Assembly (NCBI GenBank): GCA_002840785.1
Contig: PHCH01000027.1
Location: forward strand, 1-35,854
Source: Betaproteobacteria bacterium HGW-Betaproteobacteria-4
GTDB taxonomy: Bacteria; Pseudomonadota; Gammaproteobacteria; Burkholderiales; Rhodocyclaceae
Direction of reading: 5' to 3'
Length of the DNA stretch: 35,854 nucleotides
Positions 9,359-17,127 of the stretch are shown piece by piece. The notes below the pieces were generated by a model. The model did no database searches. It was not told the DNA's origin and saw only the letters and a list, made by a program, of their open reading frames with translations. Each line of letters begins with the position of its first letter. The stretch's first letter is position 1. The position numbers and the translations under genes are program-made.

Positions 9359-10147
9359 ATGATGCTTCGTACCCTTTGCCTGCTGGCCTGCCTGTTCAGC
9401 ACCTCGTTGTGGGCCCAGCAGATGGAAGTCATCGAGCTCAGGAGCAAGAACGTCGATGAGGTGCTGCCGGTTCTGTTGCCGCTGGTCGAGCCGGGCGGCA
9501 CGCTGACCGGCATGAACAACCAGCTTTTCCTCAAGGCCTCGCCGCGCAACCGGGCAGACATCAAACGGGCGCTGGCGGTCATCGACAAACCGGCCCGGCG
9601 CCTTATCATTCGCGTTTCGCAAAACCGTCAGGCCGAAGACAGCGCGCGTGGTGCCGAGGCGAGCGGCCAGGTCGTGCTCGGTAGCACCCGGCGCAGCACG
9701 GTCGGGGCGACTGTCTGGGACACCAAGAGCGTGCGCGGCGAGAGTGCGGCGCAGATGGTGCAGACCGTCGAAGGCGGCCAGGCTTTCATCCAGGTCGGCC
9801 GTTCGCTGCCTCTCCCGATGCGCCAGGTCGTCATTGGCCCCGGCGGCACGGTGATCAATGAGAACGTGGTGTATCAGGATGTCGGTCGCGGCTTTTATGC
9901 CGTGCCGCGCGTGAATGGCAACCGGGTGACGCTCGATATCAGCCAGCAGGCGGCCAGCCAGGGCGGCTACGGCAGCATCAACAGCCAGCAACTGTCGACG
10001 ACGGTATCCGGCCGGCTCGGCGAATGGATAGAAATGGGCGGCAGCGGTCGCCAGGCATCAGGCAATCAGGGCGGCGCGCTCACTCTTTCAACAAGCGATG
10101 CGCGTGACAATCGCTCAATCTGGCTGATGGTAGAGGAAGTTGAATGA
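9359..10147 (+). CDS. Exported secretin-like protein (short, no full gate domain)
   Basis: 262 residues beginning with a signal peptide (MMLRTLCLLACLFSTSLWA, then QQ). Start chosen at the double ATG, with GGGAGA upstream. Residues about 20-85 (MEVIELRSKNVDEVLPVLLP and the following IKRALAVIDKPARRLIIRV) resemble the ring-building N1/NolW-like subdomain of type II/III secretins and PilQ. Residues about 145-200 contain EGGQAFIQVGRSLPLPMRQ, recalling the start of a secretin domain, but the protein is much shorter than true secretins (usually more than 500 residues). The role is unknown: it could be a periplasmic accessory or ring-forming protein. It overlaps the next gene by four bases (ATGA), so the two are probably translated together. 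Confidence 0.75.
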   Translation: MMLRTLCLLACLFSTSLWAQQMEVIELRSKNVDEVLPVLLPLVEPGGTLTGMNNQLFLKASPRNRADIKRALAVIDKPARRLIIRVSQNRQAEDSARGAEASGQVVLGSTRRSTVGATVWDTKSVRGESAAQMVQTVEGGQAFIQVGRSLPLPMRQVVIGPGGTVINENVVYQDVGRGFYAVPRVNGNRVTLDISQQAASQGGYGSINSQQLSTTVSGRLGEWIEMGGSGRQASGNQGGALTLSTSDARDNRSIWLMVEEVE

Positions 10148-10389
10148 GTGATCTGAAACGACATATCGGACAAAAAGTGGCGCTCGCCACCTCGATATTT
10201 TGCGCCCTGCTCGCCGTGCCGGCCTTCGGCGTGTTCATCTGGCTGTGGCTGGAGCGCGGCCTGGCCGACACCTGGGTGCCGAGCGCCCTGGCCTCGGTGG
10301 GCTTCCTCGGCGCCTGTGCCGTCGTGCTCTACGTTACAAGCCGGCCGCAACCGCCCTTGCCGCCAGAGAAAGGGCAACCCGAAGCCTGA
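10144..10389 (+). CDS. Small two-helix membrane protein
   Basis: 81 residues, not recognised. A charged N-terminus (MSDLKRHIGQK) is followed by two hydrophobic segments (about residues 13-36 and 46-65) and a proline-rich tail (RPQPPLPPEK). The start overlaps the stop of the secretin-like gene as ATGA, indicating coupling and a likely functional pairing at the envelope. No further function can be read from the sequence. Confidence 0.75.
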   Translation: MSDLKRHIGQKVALATSIFCALLAVPAFGVFIWLWLERGLADTWVPSALASVGFLGACAVVLYVTSRPQPPLPPEKGQPEA

Positions 10390-10404
10390 GTCGGGTTCTC
10401 AGGC
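10384..10404. terminator. Hairpin spanning two convergent stop codons
   Basis: A perfect 7-bp inverted repeat (GCCTGAG/CTCAGGC, loop 10391-10397) covers the stop codons of the plus-strand small membrane protein and the minus-strand chitosanase-like gene. There is no T-run, so any terminator function is weak or shared between strands. Confidence 0.45.
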
Positions 10405-11331
10405 AATCAGGTGGGCAATCAAAGTGCCGTCGGCGACGCCGGTGGCCGGTAAGCCCGTCTTTGCCTGGAACTGCTTGAGCAGATTGGCGCTGGTCTGGCC
10501 GAAAATCCCGTCGGCCTTGATCGGGACACCTTGCTCGGAAAGCCCCAGTTGCACGAGACGGACATCGAGGCCCCGGGCCAGCGGGCTTTGCAAAGCGATG
10601 GCGCGGGTGCCGGGCTGCGGGCCGTCATAGCAACCGGGCGGGGTGGCGCGCAGGGTGCTCAACGAAATCTCCGCACCGCGAATGACGAGCGGCAGTTCGA
10701 GACCCCAATAACCCTGCTCGATCAGGCGCTGGAAGGCATCCATCCGATAAGCCGTCTTGCGCAAGTCGCTGCGCGGATGATTGGTCAGCCAGGCGCGCCG
10801 CGTCGCGACGTAGGCCGCGATCCACTTCTTTTCACCGAGCGCCGCGAGGCTGCCGGATTGCGCCATGGTGCGGTCGCGCATGGTTTTCCATGAGCCATGC
10901 ACAGTGCTGTCGTAGACCACTGCCGTGCCGAGGGCCGAGGTGATACCGAGGTTGGCGGCGATGCGGGCGGCCATCTGCCAATAAACCTCGTCGAAAAACT
11001 GATCTTGCGTTTCGCGCATGACCGGGTCGTCGGCCGTCGCGCGGAGCAGGTTGTGCAGGCGAAGCTCGTCGTCCAGGCCCAGGTCGATGGCTTCGAAACG
11101 TGGCAGCCAGGGCGACAGCCGTGGCCCGAAGCGGGCGCCATCGTTGGTGCAGTAGCGCTGCAGCAGGTTGAGCAGATTGCCCGAGGCCAGCGTCGTTTGC
11201 GAGCGGCCGAAAGTCAGGTGGCCAGTATCGCCGGGAATGACGGTGACGCTGCCGTAGTCGCCGAGCACGACGCCGGTTTCGAACAGGTTGACGATGGATT
11301 GCGCCGTTTGCTTCTGAGTCGGGGTCAGCAT
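10399..11331 (-). CDS. Chitosanase-like (GH46) protein with C-terminal peptidoglycan-binding domain
   Basis: 310 residues from the ATG at 11331, chosen because AAGGAG sits just upstream. The N-terminal two thirds resemble glycoside hydrolase family 46 chitosanases: the general acid is probably Glu18 (NLFETG) and the second carboxylate Asp35 in PGDTGHLTFGRSQTT, with the expected spacing. Residues about 245-310 (LARGLDVRLVQLGL to ADGIFGQTSANLLKQFQ) form a PG_binding_1 domain. GH46 enzymes hydrolyse chitosan; the peptidoglycan-binding module suggests action on cell wall or a chitosan-like polymer. No signal peptide is visible from this start or from the longer upstream frame, which is odd for a wall-active hydrolase. 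It lies 120 bases downstream of yqhD on the same strand. Confidence 0.82.
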   Translation of the reverse strand: MLTPTQKQTAQSIVNLFETGVVLGDYGSVTVIPGDTGHLTFGRSQTTLASGNLLNLLQRYCTNDGARFGPRLSPWLPRFEAIDLGLDDELRLHNLLRATADDPVMRETQDQFFDEVYWQMAARIAANLGITSALGTAVVYDSTVHGSWKTMRDRTMAQSGSLAALGEKKWIAAYVATRRAWLTNHPRSDLRKTAYRMDAFQRLIEQGYWGLELPLVIRGAEISLSTLRATPPGCYDGPQPGTRAIALQSPLARGLDVRLVQLGLSEQGVPIKADGIFGQTSANLLKQFQAKTGLPATGVADGTLIAHLIA

Positions 11332-11451
11332 GGTGATACTCCTTCCGTCCAGATTGGTCGGCTGATCATATTCCAATTTTCCGATCAGGGTAGCACCATG
11401 GCATGCCCATCCCGGCGCCAAACGCGTTTCAGATCAATTGTTTGTCTGCTC

Positions 11452-12609
11452 CTATTTCGTGCAGGCGGCGCGGATTATCCGCTCGGTTTTCGCATCGTCG
11501 AGTTCGGCATGGCCGCCCAGGGCGGCATTGCCGTGGTCGCGCAGGGCCTGCATGACGCGATTGGCCGCTTCGGGGTCGCTGACATCGGTGTCGGACAGAT
11601 GAACCGGCATGTTCAGGCTGCGATAGAAGGCTTCGATTGCAGCAATGGTTTCCTCGGCGCTCGGCTGGCTCAGCCCGAAGACGTTGCGGCCCATCTGCTC
11701 GAGTTTGGCCCGCTTGGCTTCGATCGTTTCGCGCAACAGCCAGGGCTGGATGATAGCCAGGGTACGGCCGTGGTCGATGCCGTACAGGGCGGTCAGCTCG
11801 ACGGCCATGCGGTGCGTCGCCCAGTCCACCGGAACGCCCAGGCCGATGACGCCGCACAGTGCCTGATTGGCCGACCACATCATGTTTTGCCGCCACGCGG
11901 TTTCGTGGCGCTGGGCGAAGCTGTCGGCCAGCGTCTTGAGAGCCTTCAACACGGCTTCGGCATAGCCATCCTGGACGAGAGCGCCGACCGGGTAGGTCAG
12001 GTATTGCTCGCAGACATGAACGAAGGCATCGACGAGGCCGTTTTCCAGCTGGCGATCGGGCAGGCTGGCCATCACGTCCGGGTTGAGAATGGCGAAGCGC
12101 GGCCGGGCCGGCGGCACGAAGAAGACGCGCTTTTCATGGGTGGCCTTGCGGGTCACGACGGCGCCGGCATTCGATTCCGAGCCGGTGGCCGGCAGGGTCA
12201 GCACGACGCCGACCGGAAGGGCTTTGGTCGGGACATGTTTGCCGCTGACGATGTCCCAGCCGTCCCCGTCGTAGAGCGCTGCGCAGGCAACGTACTTGGC
12301 GCCGTCAGCGACCGAGCCGCCGCCAACGCCGAGAATGAATTCTATTTTTTGCTCTTTTATCCGGTTGACCGTGGAAGTCAGTGTTTCGAGCGTCGGGTTC
12401 GGCTCGACGCCGCCAAATTCGACCACGGTGTGCCCGGCCAGCGCCGCAAGAACTTGCGCATGGACGCCGTTCTGCTTGATCGAGCCGCCGCCGTAAAGCA
12501 GCAGTACTTTGGCTTCGCGCGGAATCAGCTCGGCCAGTTTGGCAAAGCTGTTCGGGCCGAAGTGGATTTGCGTCGGGTTGTGGTAGCTGAATTCGAAAAT
12601 GTGCGGCAT
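11452..12609 (-). CDS. yqhD: NADPH-dependent iron-containing alcohol dehydrogenase / aldehyde reductase (YqhD type)
   Basis: Reduces short-chain and reactive aldehydes to alcohols using NADPH. The 385-residue product (E. coli YqhD 387) starts MPHIFEFSYHNPTQIHFG, with AGGAGA upstream of the ATG at 12609. It shares with YqhD the GGGSIKQNGV and GVGGGSVADGAK dinucleotide-binding segments, LPATGSESNAGAVVTRK, and the metal-binding NGLVDAFVHVCEQY plus ATHRMAVELTALYGIDH. In E. coli, YqhD protects against lipid-peroxidation aldehydes and glyoxals. Here it is 34 bases downstream of the flavin monooxygenase gene and two genes beyond nemA, so it probably belongs to the NemR-linked detoxification unit. 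Confidence 0.93.
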   Translation of the reverse strand: MPHIFEFSYHNPTQIHFGPNSFAKLAELIPREAKVLLLYGGGSIKQNGVHAQVLAALAGHTVVEFGGVEPNPTLETLTSTVNRIKEQKIEFILGVGGGSVADGAKYVACAALYDGDGWDIVSGKHVPTKALPVGVVLTLPATGSESNAGAVVTRKATHEKRVFFVPPARPRFAILNPDVMASLPDRQLENGLVDAFVHVCEQYLTYPVGALVQDGYAEAVLKALKTLADSFAQRHETAWRQNMMWSANQALCGVIGLGVPVDWATHRMAVELTALYGIDHGRTLAIIQPWLLRETIEAKRAKLEQMGRNVFGLSQPSAEETIAAIEAFYRSLNMPVHLSDTDVSDPEAANRVMQALRDHGNAALGGHAELDDAKTERIIRAACTK

Positions 12610-12643
12610 TGCTCGTCTCCTAGGCTTGGCGCTGAACGGCAGC

Positions 12644-13645
12644 TTATTGTGCGAAAAAACTGGCGGTGATTTCAAGTGAACGCAGGCGCAGGGCCGGATC
12701 GAACACATCGCTGACCAGGATCATTTCATCGGCCCTGGTCGCTTCTTTCAGTGCCAGCAGGCCATCGCGCACCGTGTCCGGCCCGCCGACGACGGCGGCA
12801 CCGAGAAAATCGGCGATGCCAGAACGCTCCTGCGGATGCAGGCCGCTCAGGTAGTCGGCGCTTGGCGGCGGCAGGCAGCGCCGGTCGCCGCGCAGGATAC
12901 CGAGAACGCGCTGATAAGTGCTGCTGGCCAGGAACTCGGCTTCGTCATCGGTCGGTGCGGCAATGACCGGCACGCCGATCATCACGTAAGGCTTGTCGAG
13001 TTTGGCCGAGGGGCGGAAATTGCGCCGATAGATGTCGATGGCCGGCAACAGCATGGCCGGCGCGAAATGCGAGGCGAAGGAGTAGGGCAGGCCGCGCTCG
13101 GCCGCCAGGCGGGCCGAGAACAGGCTTGAGCCAAGCAGCCAGATTGGCACTTCGGTGCCGTTGCCGGGCACGGCAACCACCGTCTGTTCAGGCAAACGGG
13201 GGCCGAGCAGTTGCTGCAGTTCGCTGACCGCCCGCGGGAAATCGGCTTCCGTTTCGACCCGGTCGCGGCGCAGCGCGCGCATTGTCATCTGGTCGGTGCC
13301 CGGGGCACGGCCAAGGCCGAGATCGATGCGCCCGGGATAGATTTCGGCCAGCGTGCCAAAGGCTTCGGCGACGACCAGCGGCGCGTGGTTGGGCAGCATG
13401 ATGCCGCCCGATCCGACGCGGATGCGGCTGGTCGCCCCGGCGATGTAGCCGACCAGCACGGCCGTCGCCGAGCTGGCGATGCCTGGCATGTTGTGGTGTT
13501 CGGCCAGCCAGTAGCGGGTGAAGCCGAGCTTCTCGACATGGCGCGCCGTATCGCGGGCGATGGCCAGCGCCTCGGCCGTCGTGCCGCCTTCGCGGATGGC
13601 CACGAGGTCGAGCATCGAAAGTTTGGTGTCGTGCAGGGTATTCAT
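12644..13645 (-). CDS. yhbW: LLM-class flavin-dependent monooxygenase (YhbW family)
   Basis: Bacterial-luciferase-like flavin oxidoreductase of 333 residues, close to E. coli YhbW throughout: [76 protein letters not shown] and [10 protein letters not shown]. Members use reduced FMN and oxygen; the physiological substrate of YhbW is not known. AGGAGG lies directly before the ATG. The gene starts nine bases after the presumed original stop of the transporter gene upstream and ends 34 bases before yqhD, consistent with a single transcript from nemA. Confidence 0.93.
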   Translation of the reverse strand: MNTLHDTKLSMLDLVAIREGGTTAEALAIARDTARHVEKLGFTRYWLAEHHNMPGIASSATAVLVGYIAGATSRIRVGSGGIMLPNHAPLVVAEAFGTLAEIYPGRIDLGLGRAPGTDQMTMRALRRDRVETEADFPRAVSELQQLLGPRLPEQTVVAVPGNGTEVPIWLLGSSLFSARLAAERGLPYSFASHFAPAMLLPAIDIYRRNFRPSAKLDKPYVMIGVPVIAAPTDDEAEFLASSTYQRVLGILRGDRRCLPPPSADYLSGLHPQERSGIADFLGAAVVGGPDTVRDGLLALKEATRADEMILVSDVFDPALRLRSLEITASFFAQ

Positions 13646-13654
13646 GCTGCCTCC

Positions 13655-14441
13655 TCAATCTGTTTTGCCGGATCGCGCCGGCTCGCTGCGGGGTGCCGAG
13701 CACCGACAGGCTGGCCTCCCAGGCCGGTACGCGGTCGAGAATGTAGATCCACAGCCACCAGCACATCGCCGTGCTGCCGATCGACATGAAGATGAGGATG
13801 CCGACGTAACTGCTGGTCCATTCGGTTGGATGCTCCGGCACGATGAGGGCGAGCAGGATGAGTGGGACGGCACCGATGATCATCTGCCAGGTGGTCAGGG
13901 TCAGCAGGTCGACCGGCGTTTTGCCACGCAGACGCTTGATCAGAATGGTGCCGGTCGCCCAGCACAGCGCAGCCATGAGGCCGAGGAACTTGCTGAACAG
14001 GCTGGCGTGCATGTCCCACGGTTCGATGATCAGCAGCAATCCGCCCAGCGTGCTCGCCGCGGCCAGCCACTGCTTGCCGCGCACGCGCTCGCCAAGGATC
14101 GGCCAGGCGAGCAACAGCGTCCAGATCGGCATGGTGAAAATCAACACCGCCGTCTTGCCGGGGCCGCCTTCGACCAGCGCCCAGGTCTGGAAGATCATAA
14201 AGCCCGAGACTTGCGCCAAGCCGATGGCGATGGTCTGGCGCGGGGCGATGAGCTTCAGCGAACGCCCGCTCAGCTTGACCGCGATGATCAACGCCAGAGC
14301 AGCGCCGACGCAGCGCTCGGCGGCAAAGGCGAAGGGCGGCGCGTAGGCCAGGCCCTGCTTGGCGAGCACCCAGGTGTAGCCCCAGGTCAGCGAGAGGACG
14401 ATCAGGGCCAACGCGGGCAGCCAGCGGCGGTATTCGGACAT
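13655..14441 (-). pseudogene. EamA/DMT-family transporter, C-terminus lost by deletion and frameshift
   Basis: Drug/metabolite-transporter superfamily permease. From the ATG at 14441 the protein begins MSEYRRWLPALALIVLSLTW and shows about eight membrane helices, including the EamA motifs LTWGYTWVLAKQ, ERCVGAALAL and ALCWATGTILIKR. It is normal up to WEASLSVLGTP at residue 251. There, family members continue with two more helices (about 45-50 residues); here the frame instead reads [14 protein letters not shown] and on into the next gene out of frame. Another frame ends at a TGA at 13655, just before the ribosome-binding site of the monooxygenase gene, and probably represents the original tail. 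The simplest reading is a roughly 140-nt deletion not divisible by three. Natural decay or an assembly error are both possible. Confidence 0.75.
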
Positions 14442-14505
14442 GGTGTTTCCGGGAAAAACGGCCCCGGCCGGCGCTAGGCCGGTCGGGGCGCGGGTCAATG
14501 GAAAA

Positions 14506-15588
14506 TCAGGCAGCCAGCGCCGGGTAGTCGGTATAACCCTCGGCCCCACCGCCATACAGCTTGTCGGCCTGCAGTTCGTTGAGCGGCAGGTCATCCTTCA
14601 GGCGACGGACGAGGTCCGGCGTGCTGATGAACGCCCGGCCGAAGGCAACCAGGTTTGCCTTGCCGGTCGCCACATTGTCGATGGCCAAGTCACGCGAGTA
14701 GCCGTTGTTGAGCATCCAGGCACCGGGGAAGGCGCGATGCAGGGCTTCGTAGTCGAAAGCCTTGCCCTCGGGCGTGCGCGTGCCGCCGGTTTCGCCCTCG
14801 ATCACGTGCAGATAGGCCAGGCCGAAGGGCGCCAGCTGCTCGACGACATAGCCGAAGAGCGCCTGCGGATCGCTGTCGAGCGGCGCCGTGAAGGTCGTCA
14901 TCGGGCTCAGTCGGATGCCGGTGCGACCGGCGCCGATTTCCTTGGTAATCGCTTCGACGACTTCAAGCAGCAGGCGGGCGCGATTGGCGATGCTGCCGCC
15001 GTAGGGGCCGCTACGGTCATTGACGCTGTCGCGCAGGAACTGTTCGATCAGATAGGTGTTGGCGGCATGCAGCTCGACGCCGTCGAAGCCGGCATCGATG
15101 GCGTTGCGCGCGGCGCGGCGGTAATCCTCGATCAGGCCGGGTATTTCATCGTCGCGCAGGGCGCGCGGCGTGGACACCGGGACGAAACCGTCGCTGGTAA
15201 AGGTCGAGGCATCCGCGACCTTGTCGGTCGACGACACCGGTGCCGCGCCATCCGGCAGCAGCGAGGTGTGCGAAATGCGCCCGACGTGCCACAACTGCAG
15301 CACAATCTTGCCGCCGGCGGCATGCACGGCATCGGTCACCTGGCGCCAGCCGGCGATCTGTTCCGGGCTGTGGATGCCCGGGGTGGCGAGGTAGCCCTGG
15401 GCCATCGGGCTGATCTGGCTGGCCTCGGCGATGATCAGGCCGGCCGTGGCGCGCTGGCGGTAATACTCGACGGTCAGCGGCCCGGCGACATTGCCGGCGA
15501 TGGCGCGGTTGCGCGTCAGCGGCGCCATGACGATGCGGTTGGCGAGGGCGATATCGCCGACTTGGATGGGGTCGAACAGGGAAGTCAT
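14506..15588 (-). CDS. nemA: Old-yellow-enzyme family alkene reductase (N-ethylmaleimide reductase)
   Basis: FMN- and NADPH-dependent ene reductase that reduces activated C=C bonds and nitro compounds, detoxifying electrophiles. 360 residues, the usual length. Visible motifs: MAPLTRNRA, YYRQRATAGLIIAEASQIS, QLWHVGRISH, the substrate-binding His174/Asn177 with Tyr179 in VELHAANTYLIEQFL, DRSGPYGGSIANRARL, and the FMN phosphate region NLVAFGRAFISTPDLV. AGGAGA precedes the ATG, and a palindromic operator lies 33 bases upstream of the start. It heads a minus-strand series nemA, EamA transporter, YhbW, YqhD. Confidence 0.95.
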   Translation of the reverse strand: MTSLFDPIQVGDIALANRIVMAPLTRNRAIAGNVAGPLTVEYYRQRATAGLIIAEASQISPMAQGYLATPGIHSPEQIAGWRQVTDAVHAAGGKIVLQLWHVGRISHTSLLPDGAAPVSSTDKVADASTFTSDGFVPVSTPRALRDDEIPGLIEDYRRAARNAIDAGFDGVELHAANTYLIEQFLRDSVNDRSGPYGGSIANRARLLLEVVEAITKEIGAGRTGIRLSPMTTFTAPLDSDPQALFGYVVEQLAPFGLAYLHVIEGETGGTRTPEGKAFDYEALHRAFPGAWMLNNGYSRDLAIDNVATGKANLVAFGRAFISTPDLVRRLKDDLPLNELQADKLYGGGAEGYTDYPALAA

Positions 15589-15620
15589 GGTGAGTCTCCT
15601 GGTTGGTGATTGGTGAAAAT

Positions 15621-15635
15621 TAGACCGGTCGTCTA
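15621..15635. promoter_or_regulatory. Putative NemR operator upstream of nemA
   Basis: TAGACCGGTCGTCTA, an inverted repeat TAGAC-N5-GTCTA. It differs by one base from the sequence upstream of nemR. The arrangement fits a TetR-family repressor controlling both units. Confidence 0.8.
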
Positions 15636-15647
15636 TGAATTCGGGTT

Positions 15648-15674
15648 AAAAAGAGGCCGCAACAGCATGCGGCC
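15648..15674 (-). terminator. Intrinsic terminator after nemR
   Basis: On the minus strand a 7-bp stem (GGCCGCA/TGCGGCC; 15668-15674 with 15655-15661) with a 6-nt loop is followed by TCTTTTT. It separates nemR from nemA, so nemA needs its own promoter, in line with its own operator. Confidence 0.85.
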
Positions 15675-15695
15675 CGTGGTCGGACGTTCAATGAT

Positions 15696-16280
15696 TCAAG
15701 GCGTCAGCAACTGACTGGTAAAGCGCATGGCGTTTTCGAGGGACTGGCTGTTGCGGTGCAGCTTGCCGAGCAGGCTGGCGCCGAGCCAGAGTTGGTAGAG
15801 CAATTGCGCGGTCGGCCGGGCATCGAGGGCGGGCAGCGAGCCATCGGTGACGCCCGCTTCAATCGCGCCGGCAATGCGATCGACGATGCGGTCGGTACCG
15901 TCGCGCAAGGTCAGGCGCATGGCATCGGACAGGTCGGAAACTTCGGCGGCGAGCTTGACCACCAGGCATTTCTGCTCGGCACATTGATCGCACTGCTTGT
16001 CCAGCCAGCGCTGCCAATAACGCATCAGGCGCTCATGCCCCGACGCCGCCTCGGCTGCAAACAGGCTGTCGATGTCGGTGAGATAGTGCCCGAAGTAATC
16101 CTCCAGCAAGGCCTTGCCGTAGTCTTCCTTCGATTCAAAGTAATGATAGAACGACCCCTTCGGCACACCGGCGGCCTTCAGCAATTCGTTCAAACCCACG
16201 CTGGCAAAGCCCTTCCCGGCAAAAATGCCGAGACCGGTGTCGAGAATGTGCTGGCGCGTGTTGTCGTGACGAGTGTTCAT
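15696..16280 (-). CDS. nemR: TetR-family electrophile/chlorine-sensing repressor (NemR type)
   Basis: 194-residue TetR repressor. The N-terminal helix-turn-helix (VGLNELLKAAGVPKGSFYHYF) and the body match E. coli NemR closely. A cysteine group (Cys97, Cys100, Cys105) is present; Cys105 in KCLVVKLAAEVSDLS aligns with NemR Cys106, the residue modified by hypochlorous acid, quinones and aldehydes in E. coli. NemR releases its operator on modification, inducing nemA. One palindrome lies 22 bases upstream of this start, implying autoregulation, and a second precedes nemA. The ATG has no strong ribosome-binding site. Confidence 0.92.
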   Translation of the reverse strand: MNTRHDNTRQHILDTGLGIFAGKGFASVGLNELLKAAGVPKGSFYHYFESKEDYGKALLEDYFGHYLTDIDSLFAAEAASGHERLMRYWQRWLDKQCDQCAEQKCLVVKLAAEVSDLSDAMRLTLRDGTDRIVDRIAGAIEAGVTDGSLPALDARPTAQLLYQLWLGASLLGKLHRNSQSLENAMRFTSQLLTP

Positions 16281-16301
16281 GGGGTGGAGTTTGCCAATAA
16301 A

Positions 16302-16316
16302 TAGACCAGTCGTCTA
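16302..16316. promoter_or_regulatory. Putative NemR operator upstream of nemR
   Basis: TAGACCAGTCGTCTA, the same TAGAC-N5-GTCTA palindrome as at 15621-15635 (14 of 15 bases identical). The 136 bases from here to the next gene hold no recognisable coding sequence. Confidence 0.8.
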
Positions 16317-16452
16317 GGAAATATTTTTGTTATCACGTTATTGAGAATCGGTTGGTGATAGTCGGCTACCGGCCAGGAACAGAGGCTCAGCCTTGAAAAA
16401 TTGGCTATTGCGAACGTCTGGTAACCGATCTTACGGCACCCGCACAATCCCA

Positions 16453-16962
16453 TTATCGATAAATGTACTCAAAAACATTCGCCTTCACGTCCGCAAATTT
16501 TGCACTGATACGTTCGATCTGCTGGGATGAGCTTCCCTTGACAGTAGAAATTGATTCGCCCCAGCGCCTCTTTGCTTCAACAGCAGCAGCCTTGACCTTT
16601 GCAACGTACTCTCGGTGATTGCTCGGTGCGCAAACGAGTTCGACCGTGGCTGCCGTTCCCCCAACGACGACTGCAACGGCGATGATGGCTGGCGCAGCGA
16701 CGGCGGCACCTAGTGTTCCGGCTATGTACCCACCTGAACCAGATAAAATTAATGCGCCGCTGCTGTGGGTTACGACTGTTAGTCCCAATGCTTGTCCAAT
16801 TGCAGCAGTCGCAGCTCCCGCGCCACCCGCACTTCCGGCAATGCTGCTGACAACTTTGCTCTGACTCGGCGCATAGGCGCAAATGACATCACTCTTGGTT
16901 TCTGCGAACGCGGAAACGGATAGACATGCGAAGAACAAGGCCAGGAAAGATGTATTTTTCAT
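16453..16962 (-). CDS. Unknown exported glycine-rich protein
   Basis: 169 residues from the ATG at 16962, chosen for the typical signal peptide MKNTSFLALFFACLSVSAFA and a GAGGA upstream. The mature part contains a Gly/Ala-rich stretch (SSIAGSAGGAGAATAAIGQA) and a hydrophobic segment (GAAVAAPAIIAVAVVVGG), together resembling a glycine-zipper membrane hairpin. A charged, helical C-terminus follows (YVAKVKAAAVEAKRRWGE). There are two cysteines in the mature protein. Codon use looks less GC-rich than the neighbours, which may mean recent acquisition. I do not recognise a family and no function can be assigned. Confidence 0.7.
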   Translation of the reverse strand: MKNTSFLALFFACLSVSAFAETKSDVICAYAPSQSKVVSSIAGSAGGAGAATAAIGQALGLTVVTHSSGALILSGSGGYIAGTLGAAVAAPAIIAVAVVVGGTAATVELVCAPSNHREYVAKVKAAAVEAKRRWGESISTVKGSSSQQIERISAKFADVKANVFEYIYR

Positions 16963-17078
16963 CGTGATGTAGTCCTCAGTTTGACAGTTGCTGGGCACGA
17001 GTAACCTTGGTGCAGCAGAAAAAATTGCCATAGGGTATTTGAACATCATCAGGACGGAATAAGCACATTGCCGGCTTC

Positions 17079-17108
17079 AAAAAAGAAAACCCGGCACTCG
17101 GCCGGGTT
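17079..17108 (-). terminator. Intrinsic terminator after metY
   Basis: Minus-strand reading: AACCCGGC stem, 5-nt loop, GCCGGGTT, then TTCTTTTTT. A perfect 8-bp stem 19 bases after the metY stop. Confidence 0.92.
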
Positions 17109-17127
17109 GTTGTGGAGCCCCGAAAAA

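Noticed and set aside
10897..12669. Long open plus-strand frame opposite the chitosanase-like gene and yqhD
   Set aside because: YqhD and the GH46-like protein on the minus strand match known families with proper ribosome-binding sites; the antisense product has none.
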